64,000 nucleotides of DNA from JBBSBL01 sp046330255 (GTDB lineage Bacteria; Actinomycetota; Thermoleophilia; Solirubrobacterales; Solirubrobacteraceae), in the NCBI GenBank assembly GCA_046330255.1, contig JAXLTC010000002.1, forward strand, positions 620,001 through 684,000, given 5' to 3'. How positions within the stretch are numbered: the stretch's first letter is position 1; each line of letters opens with the position of its first letter. Positions 23,607 through 30,795 of the stretch are shown piece by piece. The notes under the pieces were generated by a model. That model saw only the letters and a list, made by a program, of their open reading frames with translations, was not told the DNA's origin and searched no databases. The position numbers and the translations under genes were made by a program.

Positions 23607-24374
23607 GTGGCCGCGGCGCTCGCAGACATCACCGCCTTCCTCGACGAGCTGCTGAGTCCGGACGAGTTCGCCGACTACGGCCCGAACGGACTCCAGGTCC
23701 CCGGCGCCTCGGGCGGCGTGACCGCCGTCGCGACCGGCGTCTCGGGCCAGCTCGAGCTGTTCGAGCGCGCCGCGGCGCTCGGCTGCGAGCTGGTCGTGGT
23801 CCACCACGGGATCCTCTGGGACTTCCACCCGCGACGCATCGACCGCGTGCAGGCCGCGCGCCTGCGAGCGCTGCTCTGCGGCGACATCGCGCTCGCCGCC
23901 TACCACCTGCCACTCGACGCGCACCCCGAGCACGGGAACAACGCCCTGCTCGCCGCGGCGCTCGGCGTGGAGGACACGAGCCCGTTCGGCGAGGCCAAGG
24001 GACGAGCGGTCGGGGTCGCGGGCAGCTTCCCGGGCCCCGGCGTAGCCCCGGCGGAGCTCACCGCGCGCGTGCGACGCGTCACCGCGCGCGAGCCATTGCA
24101 CTTCGGGGCGGGACCGGACCCCGTGCGAACGATCGGCATTGTGTCCGGGAGCGCCGACGACCTGGTGTCGGAGGCGGCCCGCGCGGGTCTCGACGCCTAC
24201 CTCACCGGCGAGCCCGCCGAGCACGTGATGGCCGACGCGCGCGAAGGCCGCATCCACTTCTACGCGGCCGGCCACTACGCGACCGAGACCTTCGGCGTAA
24301 GGCGCCTGGGCGACCTGCTCGCCGAGCGCTTCGGGGTCGCCCACCACTGGGTCGACCTGCCGAACCCGGTCTGA
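23607..24374 (+). CDS. Nif3-like dinuclear metal centre protein
   Basis: 255 residues of the NIF3/DUF34 family, a toroidal hexamer with a dinuclear metal site; family members are annotated variously, sometimes wrongly, as GTP cyclohydrolase I type 2. DYGPNGLQVPG near residue 22, VVHHGILWDF with paired histidines near 66, AYHLPLDAHPEHGNN and the C-terminal HYATETFGVRRLGDLL are diagnostic. GTG start. The 60-residue HTH-like gene follows 90 bp downstream. Confidence 0.9.
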   Translation: MAAALADITAFLDELLSPDEFADYGPNGLQVPGASGGVTAVATGVSGQLELFERAAALGCELVVVHHGILWDFHPRRIDRVQAARLRALLCGDIALAAYHLPLDAHPEHGNNALLAAALGVEDTSPFGEAKGRAVGVAGSFPGPGVAPAELTARVRRVTAREPLHFGAGPDPVRTIGIVSGSADDLVSEAARAGLDAYLTGEPAEHVMADAREGRIHFYAAGHYATETFGVRRLGDLLAERFGVAHHWVDLPNPV

Positions 24375-24420
24375 GCGGCACCGATGCGGCGGCCGGACTG
24401 GCCATCCGCGCCGGCCGATA

Positions 24421-24455
24421 TACACTCCCGCGGGAGCGCAACGACCCGAGGAGGG
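24421..24455 (+). promoter_or_regulatory. Promoter, 12-bp palindromic operator and Shine-Dalgarno of the 60-aa gene
   Basis: -10 candidate TACACT at 24421-24426 (alternatively TATACA at 24419-24424), overlapped by the perfect palindrome CTCCCGCGGGAG at 24425-24436 over the likely transcription start, then GAGGAGGG at 24448-24455, 9 nt before the ATG at 24465. The strong Shine-Dalgarno contrasts with the leaderless neighbours. The palindrome is a natural site for a dimeric repressor (inference). Confidence 0.5.
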
Positions 24456-24464
24456 TACGAATAG

Positions 24465-24647
24465 ATGGCCATCCACCTGACGCCCACGGAGCTCGCGCGC
24501 GAGGCCGGCCTGGACCGGCGCGACGTCATCGACAAATGCGTGCAGATGGGCGTCCCGATCTACAACGGCCGCATCGACAAGACGCTCTTCATGATCAACC
24601 TGGAGCACCAGGGCGCCGTCGAGCGCCCGGCCGCCGCCGGCTCCTAG
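24465..24647 (+). CDS. 60-residue HTH-like small protein
   Basis: The N-terminal 40 residues (LTPTELAREAGLDRRDVIDKC, then VQMGVPIYNGRIDKTLF) have the look of a small winged-helix/excisionase-like or IF2-N-like helix-turn-helix: helix, turn, recognition helix, then a strand-rich wing. The last 12 residues are probably disordered. Family unknown to me. Strong Shine-Dalgarno and a palindrome over its promoter suggest a regulator, perhaps of itself or of the acyl-CoA synthetase gene 107 bp downstream. Confidence 0.65.
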   Translation: MAIHLTPTELAREAGLDRRDVIDKCVQMGVPIYNGRIDKTLFMINLEHQGAVERPAAAGS

Positions 24648-24704
24648 GGACGACGCCGCCGCGACCGGCGGCGCGTCACTGACGTACCGCCCTCGCGCGG
24701 GCAA

Positions 24705-24746
24705 TAGAATCGGCACCCGAGGGGAACCCGATCACCCTAGGGGGAG
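24705..24746 (+). promoter_or_regulatory. -10 and Shine-Dalgarno of acyl-CoA synthetase gene
   Basis: TAGAAT at 24705-24710 is a good -10 with no clear -35 at the right distance; GGGGGAG at 24740-24746 is an 8-nt-spaced ribosome binding site for the ATG at 24755. Confidence 0.5.
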
Positions 24747-24754
24747 AAGCCCAC

Positions 24755-26542
24755 ATGCAGGCCAGCACCAGCCCGGCGAGCCGCGCGACTGGCTCCAAGA
24801 CCATCGCGGACCTCGTCCTGCGCGCGACAGAGCAGCGGCCGGACAGCGTCGCGCTCCGCCACAAGCGCGACGGCGAGTGGGTCGACGTGAGCGTGCGCCA
24901 ACTCGGCGAGACGGTCCAGGAGATCGGGCTCGGCCTGATGGACCTCGGCATAGAGCCGGGCGATCGCGTAGCGATCCTCTGCAACACCAGGCCCGAATGG
25001 ACCTACGTCGACTTCGCGATCGCGGCGGTGGGCGGGGTGGTCGTCCCGATCTACCCGACCAACGCCCCGGAGGAGTGCGAGTGGGTCGTCGGGAACTCCG
25101 AGGCCGTCGCGGTCATCTGCGAGGACGCGGCGCAGGCGGCCAAGATCCGCGAGGTCCGCGAGCGGCTGCCCGCGCTCCGCCACATCGTCGTGATCGACGG
25201 CGAGGACGGGGACGCGGTCACCCTGGCCGCGCTGCGCGAGCGCGGCCAGGCGGGCGACCCCGCGGCGTTGCGCGCGCGCGCCGAGGCGGTCACGCCGGAG
25301 GACCCGTTCACGTTCATCTACACGTCCGGCACCACAGGCCCGCCGAAGGGCTGCGTGCTCACGCACGGCAACTACCGCAGCGTGGTCGACATGTGCCTGT
25401 CGCTGGACGTGCTCATGGGCGAGGAGACGGTCTATCTGTTCCTGCCGCTCGCGCACGCCTTCGCGCTGCTGATCCAGCTGATCTCCGTCGACGTGGGCTC
25501 CACGATCGCCTACTGGAGCGGCGACCCGCAGAAGATCGTCCCCGAGCTGAGCGAGACCAGGCCCACGTACTTCCCGTCGGTCCCGCGCATCTTCGAGAAG
25601 ATCTACACGCTGGTCACCTCCAACGCGGAGGACCCCGCCCAGCTCGCCGCGGCGGTCGCGCTCGGCAGGAAGGTGCGCGATCTCGAGGTCGCCGGCGAGC
25701 CGATCCCCGAGGAGCTGAAGGCGCCCTTCGCGGAGGCCGAGGAGAAGCTCTTCAGCAACGTGCGCGCGGTGTTCGGCGGCCAGATGCGCCAGGCGGTCAC
25801 CGGCGCGGCGCCGATCGCCAAGGACATCCTCGAGTTCTTCTGGGCCTGCGGCGTGCCCGTGCTCGAGGGCTACGGCATGACCGAGACCGCGACCGTGGCG
25901 ACGTACTCGACGATCGAGGAGCACAAGTTCGGCACGGTCGGCCGCCCCCTCCCCGGGGTCGAGGTCAAGATCGCCGACGACGGCGAGGTGCTGATCAAGG
26001 GCGCCAACATCTTCGCCGGCTACTACCGCAACGACGACGCCTCGTTCGGGACGATCGTCGACGGCTGGCTGCACACCGGCGACCTCGGCTCGGTCGACGA
26101 CGAGGGCTACCTCTCGATCACCGGCCGCAAGAAGGACATCATCATCACGGCCGGCGGCAAGAACCTGACGCCGGCGAACCTCGAGAACGACCTCAAGCAG
26201 ACGCGCTGGGTCTCCCAGGCCGTGATGCACGGTGACCGCCGGCCCTTCCCGGTGATGCTGATCACGCTCGACGAGGAGGAGATCGTCCCCTGGGCCGACG
26301 CCCAGGGACTGCCCACGAGCATCGAGCAGCTCGCGCGCGAGCCGAAGGTGCTGGCGCTGATCCAGGCGGAGCTCGACAAGGCGAACGAGCGCTACGCGCA
26401 GGTCGAGCAGGTGAAGAAGTTCTTCATCCTCGAGCACGACCTGTCCCAGGCGACCGGCGAGCTCACCCCCACGCTCAAGGTCAAGCGCAACATCGTCAAC
26501 GAGAAGTACGCGGGACGCTTCGACGAGCTCTACTCCGGCTGA
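24755..26542 (+). CDS. Long-chain fatty-acid-CoA ligase (AMP-forming)
   Basis: ANL-superfamily adenylating enzyme, 595 residues, activating a fatty acid with ATP and CoA. FIYTSGTTGPPKGCVLTHGN is the P-loop, EGYGMTETATVATYS the A5 motif, GWLHTGDLG the A7 aspartate and GRKKDIIITAGGKNL the hinge; the conserved C-terminal lysine lies in LTPTLKVKRNIV. Overall it resembles FAA/FadD15-type long-chain ligases. It is followed 18 bp later by a small membrane protein gene and then a HisC-like gene on the same strand. Confidence 0.88.
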   Translation: MQASTSPASRATGSKTIADLVLRATEQRPDSVALRHKRDGEWVDVSVRQLGETVQEIGLGLMDLGIEPGDRVAILCNTRPEWTYVDFAIAAVGGVVVPIYPTNAPEECEWVVGNSEAVAVICEDAAQAAKIREVRERLPALRHIVVIDGEDGDAVTLAALRERGQAGDPAALRARAEAVTPEDPFTFIYTSGTTGPPKGCVLTHGNYRSVVDMCLSLDVLMGEETVYLFLPLAHAFALLIQLISVDVGSTIAYWSGDPQKIVPELSETRPTYFPSVPRIFEKIYTLVTSNAEDPAQLAAAVALGRKVRDLEVAGEPIPEELKAPFAEAEEKLFSNVRAVFGGQMRQAVTGAAPIAKDILEFFWACGVPVLEGYGMTETATVATYSTIEEHKFGTVGRPLPGVEVKIADDGEVLIKGANIFAGYYRNDDASFGTIVDGWLHTGDLGSVDDEGYLSITGRKKDIIITAGGKNLTPANLENDLKQTRWVSQAVMHGDRRPFPVMLITLDEEEIVPWADAQGLPTSIEQLAREPKVLALIQAELDKANERYAQVEQVKKFFILEHDLSQATGELTPTLKVKRNIVNEKYAGRFDELYSG

Positions 26543-26560
26543 GGCCCGCTCCGCTCCCGA

Positions 26561-27037
26561 ATGCGCACCGACCCCACCGATACCGGCGGCCTGTTCGTCG
26601 GCAGGCGCCCCGGCACCCGCCCGGTGCGCTACCGCCGGCTGCCCGAGCGGGGCTCGGAGGGCCGGCGCAGGATCGACGCGCTGCTGGCCGCCGGCATCCT
26701 CGCCCTGATGGCTGCGATCAACCTGGCGTTCTGGGGCCCGATCCCGCTCGCCGGGCTGTGGCTCGGATCGCGCATCCAGTACTGGACCGGAAACGCGGCG
26801 GGCGGCATCCTGGTCGCGTTCCTCGCGATCCTGGGGGCGCTGCTGCTCGGGCTCGTGGCGCTCAAGCAGCTCGACGCGGTCTGGGTCCTGGTGCGCCGCG
26901 CCGCTGGCCACGATCAGCAGCGGGGCGTCATCGGCAGGATGTTCGCGGCGACGTGCGTGGTCGGTGCCGTGTGCTTCGGGATCTGGTTCGTGCTGTTCAG
27001 CGGCGCGGAGCTCGCCCCGATCGGCGTCCGCCTGTAG
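26561..27037 (+). CDS. Small membrane protein of unknown function
   Basis: 158 residues. An Arg-rich cytoplasmic N-terminus (~38 aa) precedes three hydrophobic helices (LLAAGILALMAAINLAFWG, GILVAFLAILGALLLGLVAL, and ATCVVGAVCFGIWFVLF). No family recognised. Sits 18 bp after the acyl-CoA synthetase and 13 bp before the HisC-like gene, so probably one operon. Confidence 0.65.
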   Translation: MRTDPTDTGGLFVGRRPGTRPVRYRRLPERGSEGRRRIDALLAAGILALMAAINLAFWGPIPLAGLWLGSRIQYWTGNAAGGILVAFLAILGALLLGLVALKQLDAVWVLVRRAAGHDQQRGVIGRMFAATCVVGAVCFGIWFVLFSGAELAPIGVRL

Positions 27038-27050
27038 CGGGCCGCGCCCG

Positions 27051-28178
27051 ATGGGCCTGCTGGACTACTACCGTCAGTTCTCCGGCCTGAGCGACGAGGA
27101 GGTCTCCGAGGAGCTGCGGCGGCGCGCGGAGGAGGAGCGCATGCGGGTGCTGGCGCGGGTCGAGCCGCTCGACCTGAGCGCCACCACGTGGCCCGAGCTC
27201 CCCCATCCGGATGTCGTCGCGGCCGTGACGTTCGCCGCGCGGCGCGACCTCAACGAGAACCCCGACGCGACGGCCGAAGCGCTGCGGCGCGAGATCGGCC
27301 ACCGCAGCGGGCTGGAGCCGGACCGTGTCGTGATCGGAGCAGGCGCCGCGCAGCTCATCGCCGCGGCGATCGCGGCGCTCGCCGGGCCGGGAGGCGAGGT
27401 GGTCACGCCGTGGCCGTCGTACCCGCTCTACCCGATCGCCGCGCGGCGGGCCGGAGCGCGCGCCGTGCCGGTCGAGGGAGGCTTCTCGGCCGAGCGCCTG
27501 CTCTCGGCCGTCGGCTCCGACACGCGGGTGCTGGTGCTGTGCAACCCGAACGACCCGACCGGCGAGCGCCTGACCGGCGCGGAGCTCGACGCGCTGCTGG
27601 GAGCGCTGCCGGAGCGCGTGTGCCTGGTGCTCGACGAGGCGCTCGCGGACTTCGCGGAGTCCGAGCCGGCGGCGGCGACGCTGAACCTGCTGGACGACCA
27701 TCCGCGCCTGCTGATCGTGCGCACGCTCTCGAAGGCCTACGGCCTCGCGGGCCTGCGCTGCGGATGGGCGATGGGCGGCCCGGGCTCCGGAGAGCTGCTG
27801 GCGCGCCTGGCCCCGCCGCTCGGGCTTCCGTCCCCGGTGCAGGCCGGGGCGCTCGACGCGGTGCGCAAGCTCGATGCCCAGGTCGCGCTGCGCCGAGCCG
27901 TGGTCGCGCGTGAGCGCGCGCGTGTGGCAGAGGCGCTTCACGAGCTTCCCTATGACGCGCCCGCGAGCGAGGCGAACGTCCTCTGGCTGCGGCTCGCCGG
28001 CGTCGGCGGCGGCGAGCTGGCGGCCCGGCTGCGGGCGGCGGGCGTGCTGGTCGCGCCGGGGGCAGCTGTCGGCGACGAGCAGCGCGTGCGCGTGACCGTG
28101 CCCGTGCTGCCAGGCGCTACCGACCGGCTGCTCGAGGCGCTCGCGCGGGCCGCTCGGCGCGCCCCACGCGCCGCGTAG
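27051..28178 (+). CDS. Class I/II aminotransferase, histidinol-phosphate aminotransferase-like
   Basis: 375 residues, fold-type I PLP enzyme. NENPDATAEALRREI, VVIGAGAAQLIAAAI, VVTPWPSYPLYPIAARRAG, LCNPNDPTGERL and the lysine motif RTLSKAYGLAGLRCGW match the HisC/CobD-like group. Whether it makes histidine is uncertain, since no his genes are near. The unusual N-terminus (LDYYRQFSGLSDEEVSEELR) is ~40 residues longer than minimal HisC. ATG at 27051 chosen; upstream in-frame codons lie inside the preceding gene. Confidence 0.8.
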   Translation: MGLLDYYRQFSGLSDEEVSEELRRRAEEERMRVLARVEPLDLSATTWPELPHPDVVAAVTFAARRDLNENPDATAEALRREIGHRSGLEPDRVVIGAGAAQLIAAAIAALAGPGGEVVTPWPSYPLYPIAARRAGARAVPVEGGFSAERLLSAVGSDTRVLVLCNPNDPTGERLTGAELDALLGALPERVCLVLDEALADFAESEPAAATLNLLDDHPRLLIVRTLSKAYGLAGLRCGWAMGGPGSGELLARLAPPLGLPSPVQAGALDAVRKLDAQVALRRAVVARERARVAEALHELPYDAPASEANVLWLRLAGVGGGELAARLRAAGVLVAPGAAVGDEQRVRVTVPVLPGATDRLLEALARAARRAPRAA

Positions 28179-28185
28179 GCGGCCC

Positions 28186-29457
28186 TCAGGTCTCCTGCGC
28201 GGACTGGCGCAGGAGCGTGGAGGTCGTCTGCTCGAGGATCTTGCGCCACGCGCGCGTCTTCTCGCGCTCGGCCGCGAAGTGCTTGACGACCTTGCGTACG
28301 CGCGTCGCCGAGATCTCGATCCCGTGGCGCGCGGCGATCTCCTTGAAGGACTCGTAGTCCTCGGCGAGGCGCAGCGTGACCGACTGGAACCCGTGGCGCG
28401 CTATGTCGATGCGCGAGGTGAAGTTCATGATGCTCGTCTGGAACATCAGCTCGTCGTCGGGCTCCGGCTCGATCAGCACGATGTCGACCCCCGGGTAGCG
28501 CGACTCCCACATGCGCGCGAGCTCGTGCAGGCGCTGGTAGGCCAGCAGCTTGAACGTCTGGTAGCCGATCTGCGGGAACCCCATGGCGGAGATCCGCCGC
28601 CCGCCGTTCCCTGCCGAGTCGCGCCGGTCGAGGTCGTTCACGTACGGCACCAGCGGGTTCACCACGACGACGAACTTCGCTCCCGCCTCGACGGCGATGT
28701 CGAGGTTCGTCGTAGAGACGATCCCGCCGTCCACCAGCTCCCGCCCCTGAACCTCGACCGGCTTGTAGACCATCGGCAGGGCGGTCGAGGCGCGCACCGC
28801 CGTCGAGATCGGGACGTCGTCCCAGCCCTCGGTGCCGAACACGATCCGCTCGCAGCTGTCGAGGTCCGTCGCGGCGAGGTAGAGCTCGTTGTCGAGCTGG
28901 CGGAAGTCGTCGGTCCGGTCGGGATCGGACAGCACCTGGCGCACGTAGCTCTCGACGCCCGAACCGCTGTATAGCCCGGACGGCAGCGTCTCGGCGAGCC
29001 CGATGACCAGATCCATCGCCGAGATCGCCCCGAGGTTGGAGGCGAGTTGGCGCACGAGGGTCGCCAGGCGCAGCGGCAGGACCGCGCCCTTGGTCACGAA
29101 CTCCTTGATGTTCGGCCGCAGCAGCGTTGCGACGTCGACGTCGCGGAACGGCGTCGGCACCTGCTGGGAGACGACGCGCATCATCTCCTCCGGCGTGATG
29201 CCGTTGGCCGCGAGCGCGGCGACGAACGACCCGGCGCTCGTGCCCACGTAGACGTCGAACTGGTTGACGGTGCGGTTGACCGAGAGCAGGTCGAGCGCGC
29301 GGAGGGCTCCGATCTCGTAGACGCCGCCCGTGAAGCCGCCGCCGCCGAGCACGAGCGCCGTCTTGGACCGGGCGCGACGCCGGCTCGCCGGGCGCGCAGG
29401 GCCCGCGGCCTGCCGGCGCTTCTTCGCCGGGGCCTCGAGCTTGACCACCTTGCCCAT
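28186..29457 (-). CDS. Patatin-like phospholipase family protein
   Basis: 423 residues. GGGGFTGGVYEIGALRAL near residue 38 is the oxyanion glycine loop, VGTSAGSFVAAL holds nucleophile S74 in GxSxG, and LVDGGIVSTTN the DG dyad aspartate, so an active Ser/Asp lipid acylhydrolase is likely. The first 32 residues are strongly basic, and a C-terminal ~120 residues are helical. TAGACT (29473-29468) is 10 nt before the ATG. Ends 7 bp from the convergent HisC-like gene; divergent from dacB. Confidence 0.82.
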   Translation of the reverse strand: MGKVVKLEAPAKKRRQAAGPARPASRRRARSKTALVLGGGGFTGGVYEIGALRALDLLSVNRTVNQFDVYVGTSAGSFVAALAANGITPEEMMRVVSQQVPTPFRDVDVATLLRPNIKEFVTKGAVLPLRLATLVRQLASNLGAISAMDLVIGLAETLPSGLYSGSGVESYVRQVLSDPDRTDDFRQLDNELYLAATDLDSCERIVFGTEGWDDVPISTAVRASTALPMVYKPVEVQGRELVDGGIVSTTNLDIAVEAGAKFVVVVNPLVPYVNDLDRRDSAGNGGRRISAMGFPQIGYQTFKLLAYQRLHELARMWESRYPGVDIVLIEPEPDDELMFQTSIMNFTSRIDIARHGFQSVTLRLAEDYESFKEIAARHGIEISATRVRKVVKHFAAEREKTRAWRKILEQTTSTLLRQSAQET

Positions 29458-29467
29458 CGCGATGCTC

Positions 29468-29473
29468 AGTCTA
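29468..29473 (-). promoter_or_regulatory. -10 element of patatin gene
   Basis: TAGACT on the minus strand, 10 nt from the ATG at 29457, no Shine-Dalgarno between. Confidence 0.4.
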
Positions 29474-29550
29474 TTGGGAGAGCGCCACGGAATGGGAGCA
29501 ATCGGGTGGCGGGTGCGACATCCGCCCGCGCGAACCGCTTGACTGTCGGG

Positions 29551-30795
29551 ATGCTCGCGGGCACACCACAGGCCCGGCGCGCGTCCGCGCGTGCCCGGCG
29601 CCGCCGCCTCGCGGCCGCCGCGGCGGCCGCCCTGGCCCCCGCACTGCTCGTGGGGGCCCAGGCCGGCGCCGCCACGCCGCAGCGCGCGCTCACGGCGACG
29701 CTGGCGCGGGAGCTGCGCGCGGCCGGGCCCTCGAGCGGCGCGCTCGTGGTCGACGTCGACTCGGGGCGCACGCTCTTCTCCTCGCGCGCGCGGACGCGCC
29801 GCATCCCGGCCTCGGTGGAGAAGCTCTACACGACCTCCACCGCGCTGCTCGCCTTCGGGCCCGCGGGGCGCCTGCGCACGCGCGCGCTCGGCGCCGGGAC
29901 ACTGGAGCCCGGTGGCCGCTGGCGCGGGAACCTCTACCTGCGCGGAGCGGGCGACCCGACGTTCGGCTCGGCCTCGGCGGCCCGCCGCAACTACGGGAGC
30001 TCGGCCTCCACCGCCGCGCTCGCGCGCGAGGTGGCCGGTGCGGGGCTGCACCGCGTCTCCGGTCACGTGCTGGGCGACGGCACCCTCCTCTACAACGGGC
30101 TCTCCTCGCGCGCCTATGCCGCGCGGCAACTCGCGCTCGCGCTGCGCGCCGCCGGCGTGCGCGTCAGCACGCGCGCGGGGATCGGGTCCGCCCCGTCGGG
30201 CGCCGAGATGCTGGCCGGCGTCGCCTCGCCCTCGATCGCCGCGCTGATCCGGATGACGAACGTGCCGTCCGACAACTACCTCGCGGACACGCTGCTGCGC
30301 GCGCTCGGCACCGGGCGCCGCGGCACCGGCACCTACTCGCAGGGCGCGGCGGCGATCCGCGCGCGCCTGGCCCCGTTCGGCCTGCGGCCGCAGGTCGCCG
30401 ACGGGTCCGGCCTCTCGCGCGCGAACCGCACCAGCCCGGCCGAGGTCGTGCGGCTGCTGCGCTCGATGGCCTCCGACAGGGCGTTCCGCCGCTCGCTCGC
30501 GGTCGCGGGCCGCAGCGGCACGCTCGCCGGCCGGATGCGCGGGACCACCGCCGCGGGCCGTTGTCAGGGCAAGACCGGGACGCTCTCGAACGTCTCGAAC
30601 CTCGCGGGCTACTGCCGCGCGCGCAACGGGGACACGCTCGCGTTCGCGATCCTGATGAACGGTGTCTGGCCGCCGGGGGCCCGCGTGCTCCAGAACCGCA
30701 TGGCGATCGCGATCGCGCGCTACGACGGCGTGCCGGGCGCCGCGCCGTCGCCGTCGTCGCCGGCGTCGGGCGGCGGCGGCGCGCCCGGCGGCTGA
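29551..30795 (+). CDS. dacB: D-alanyl-D-alanine carboxypeptidase/endopeptidase (PBP4 family)
   Basis: Class C penicillin-binding protein trimming peptidoglycan, exported. An Arg-rich N-terminus and an Ala-rich hydrophobic segment ending GAQAGAA form a signal peptide. Active motifs: SxxK at S88-K91 (PASVEKLYTT), SxN at S240-N242 (VPSDNYLADTLL), KTG at K341-G343 (CQGKTGTLSN). The SxxK-SxN distance (152 residues) is much shorter than in E. coli PBP4 (~240), so part of the inserted domain is missing. The C-terminus is Pro/Ser/Gly repeats overlapping ligA by 76 bp. ATG preferred; a TTG lies 12 bp upstream. Confidence 0.82.
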   Translation: MLAGTPQARRASARARRRRLAAAAAAALAPALLVGAQAGAATPQRALTATLARELRAAGPSSGALVVDVDSGRTLFSSRARTRRIPASVEKLYTTSTALLAFGPAGRLRTRALGAGTLEPGGRWRGNLYLRGAGDPTFGSASAARRNYGSSASTAALAREVAGAGLHRVSGHVLGDGTLLYNGLSSRAYAARQLALALRAAGVRVSTRAGIGSAPSGAEMLAGVASPSIAALIRMTNVPSDNYLADTLLRALGTGRRGTGTYSQGAAAIRARLAPFGLRPQVADGSGLSRANRTSPAEVVRLLRSMASDRAFRRSLAVAGRSGTLAGRMRGTTAAGRCQGKTGTLSNVSNLAGYCRARNGDTLAFAILMNGVWPPGARVLQNRMAIAIARYDGVPGAAPSPSSPASGGGGAPGG

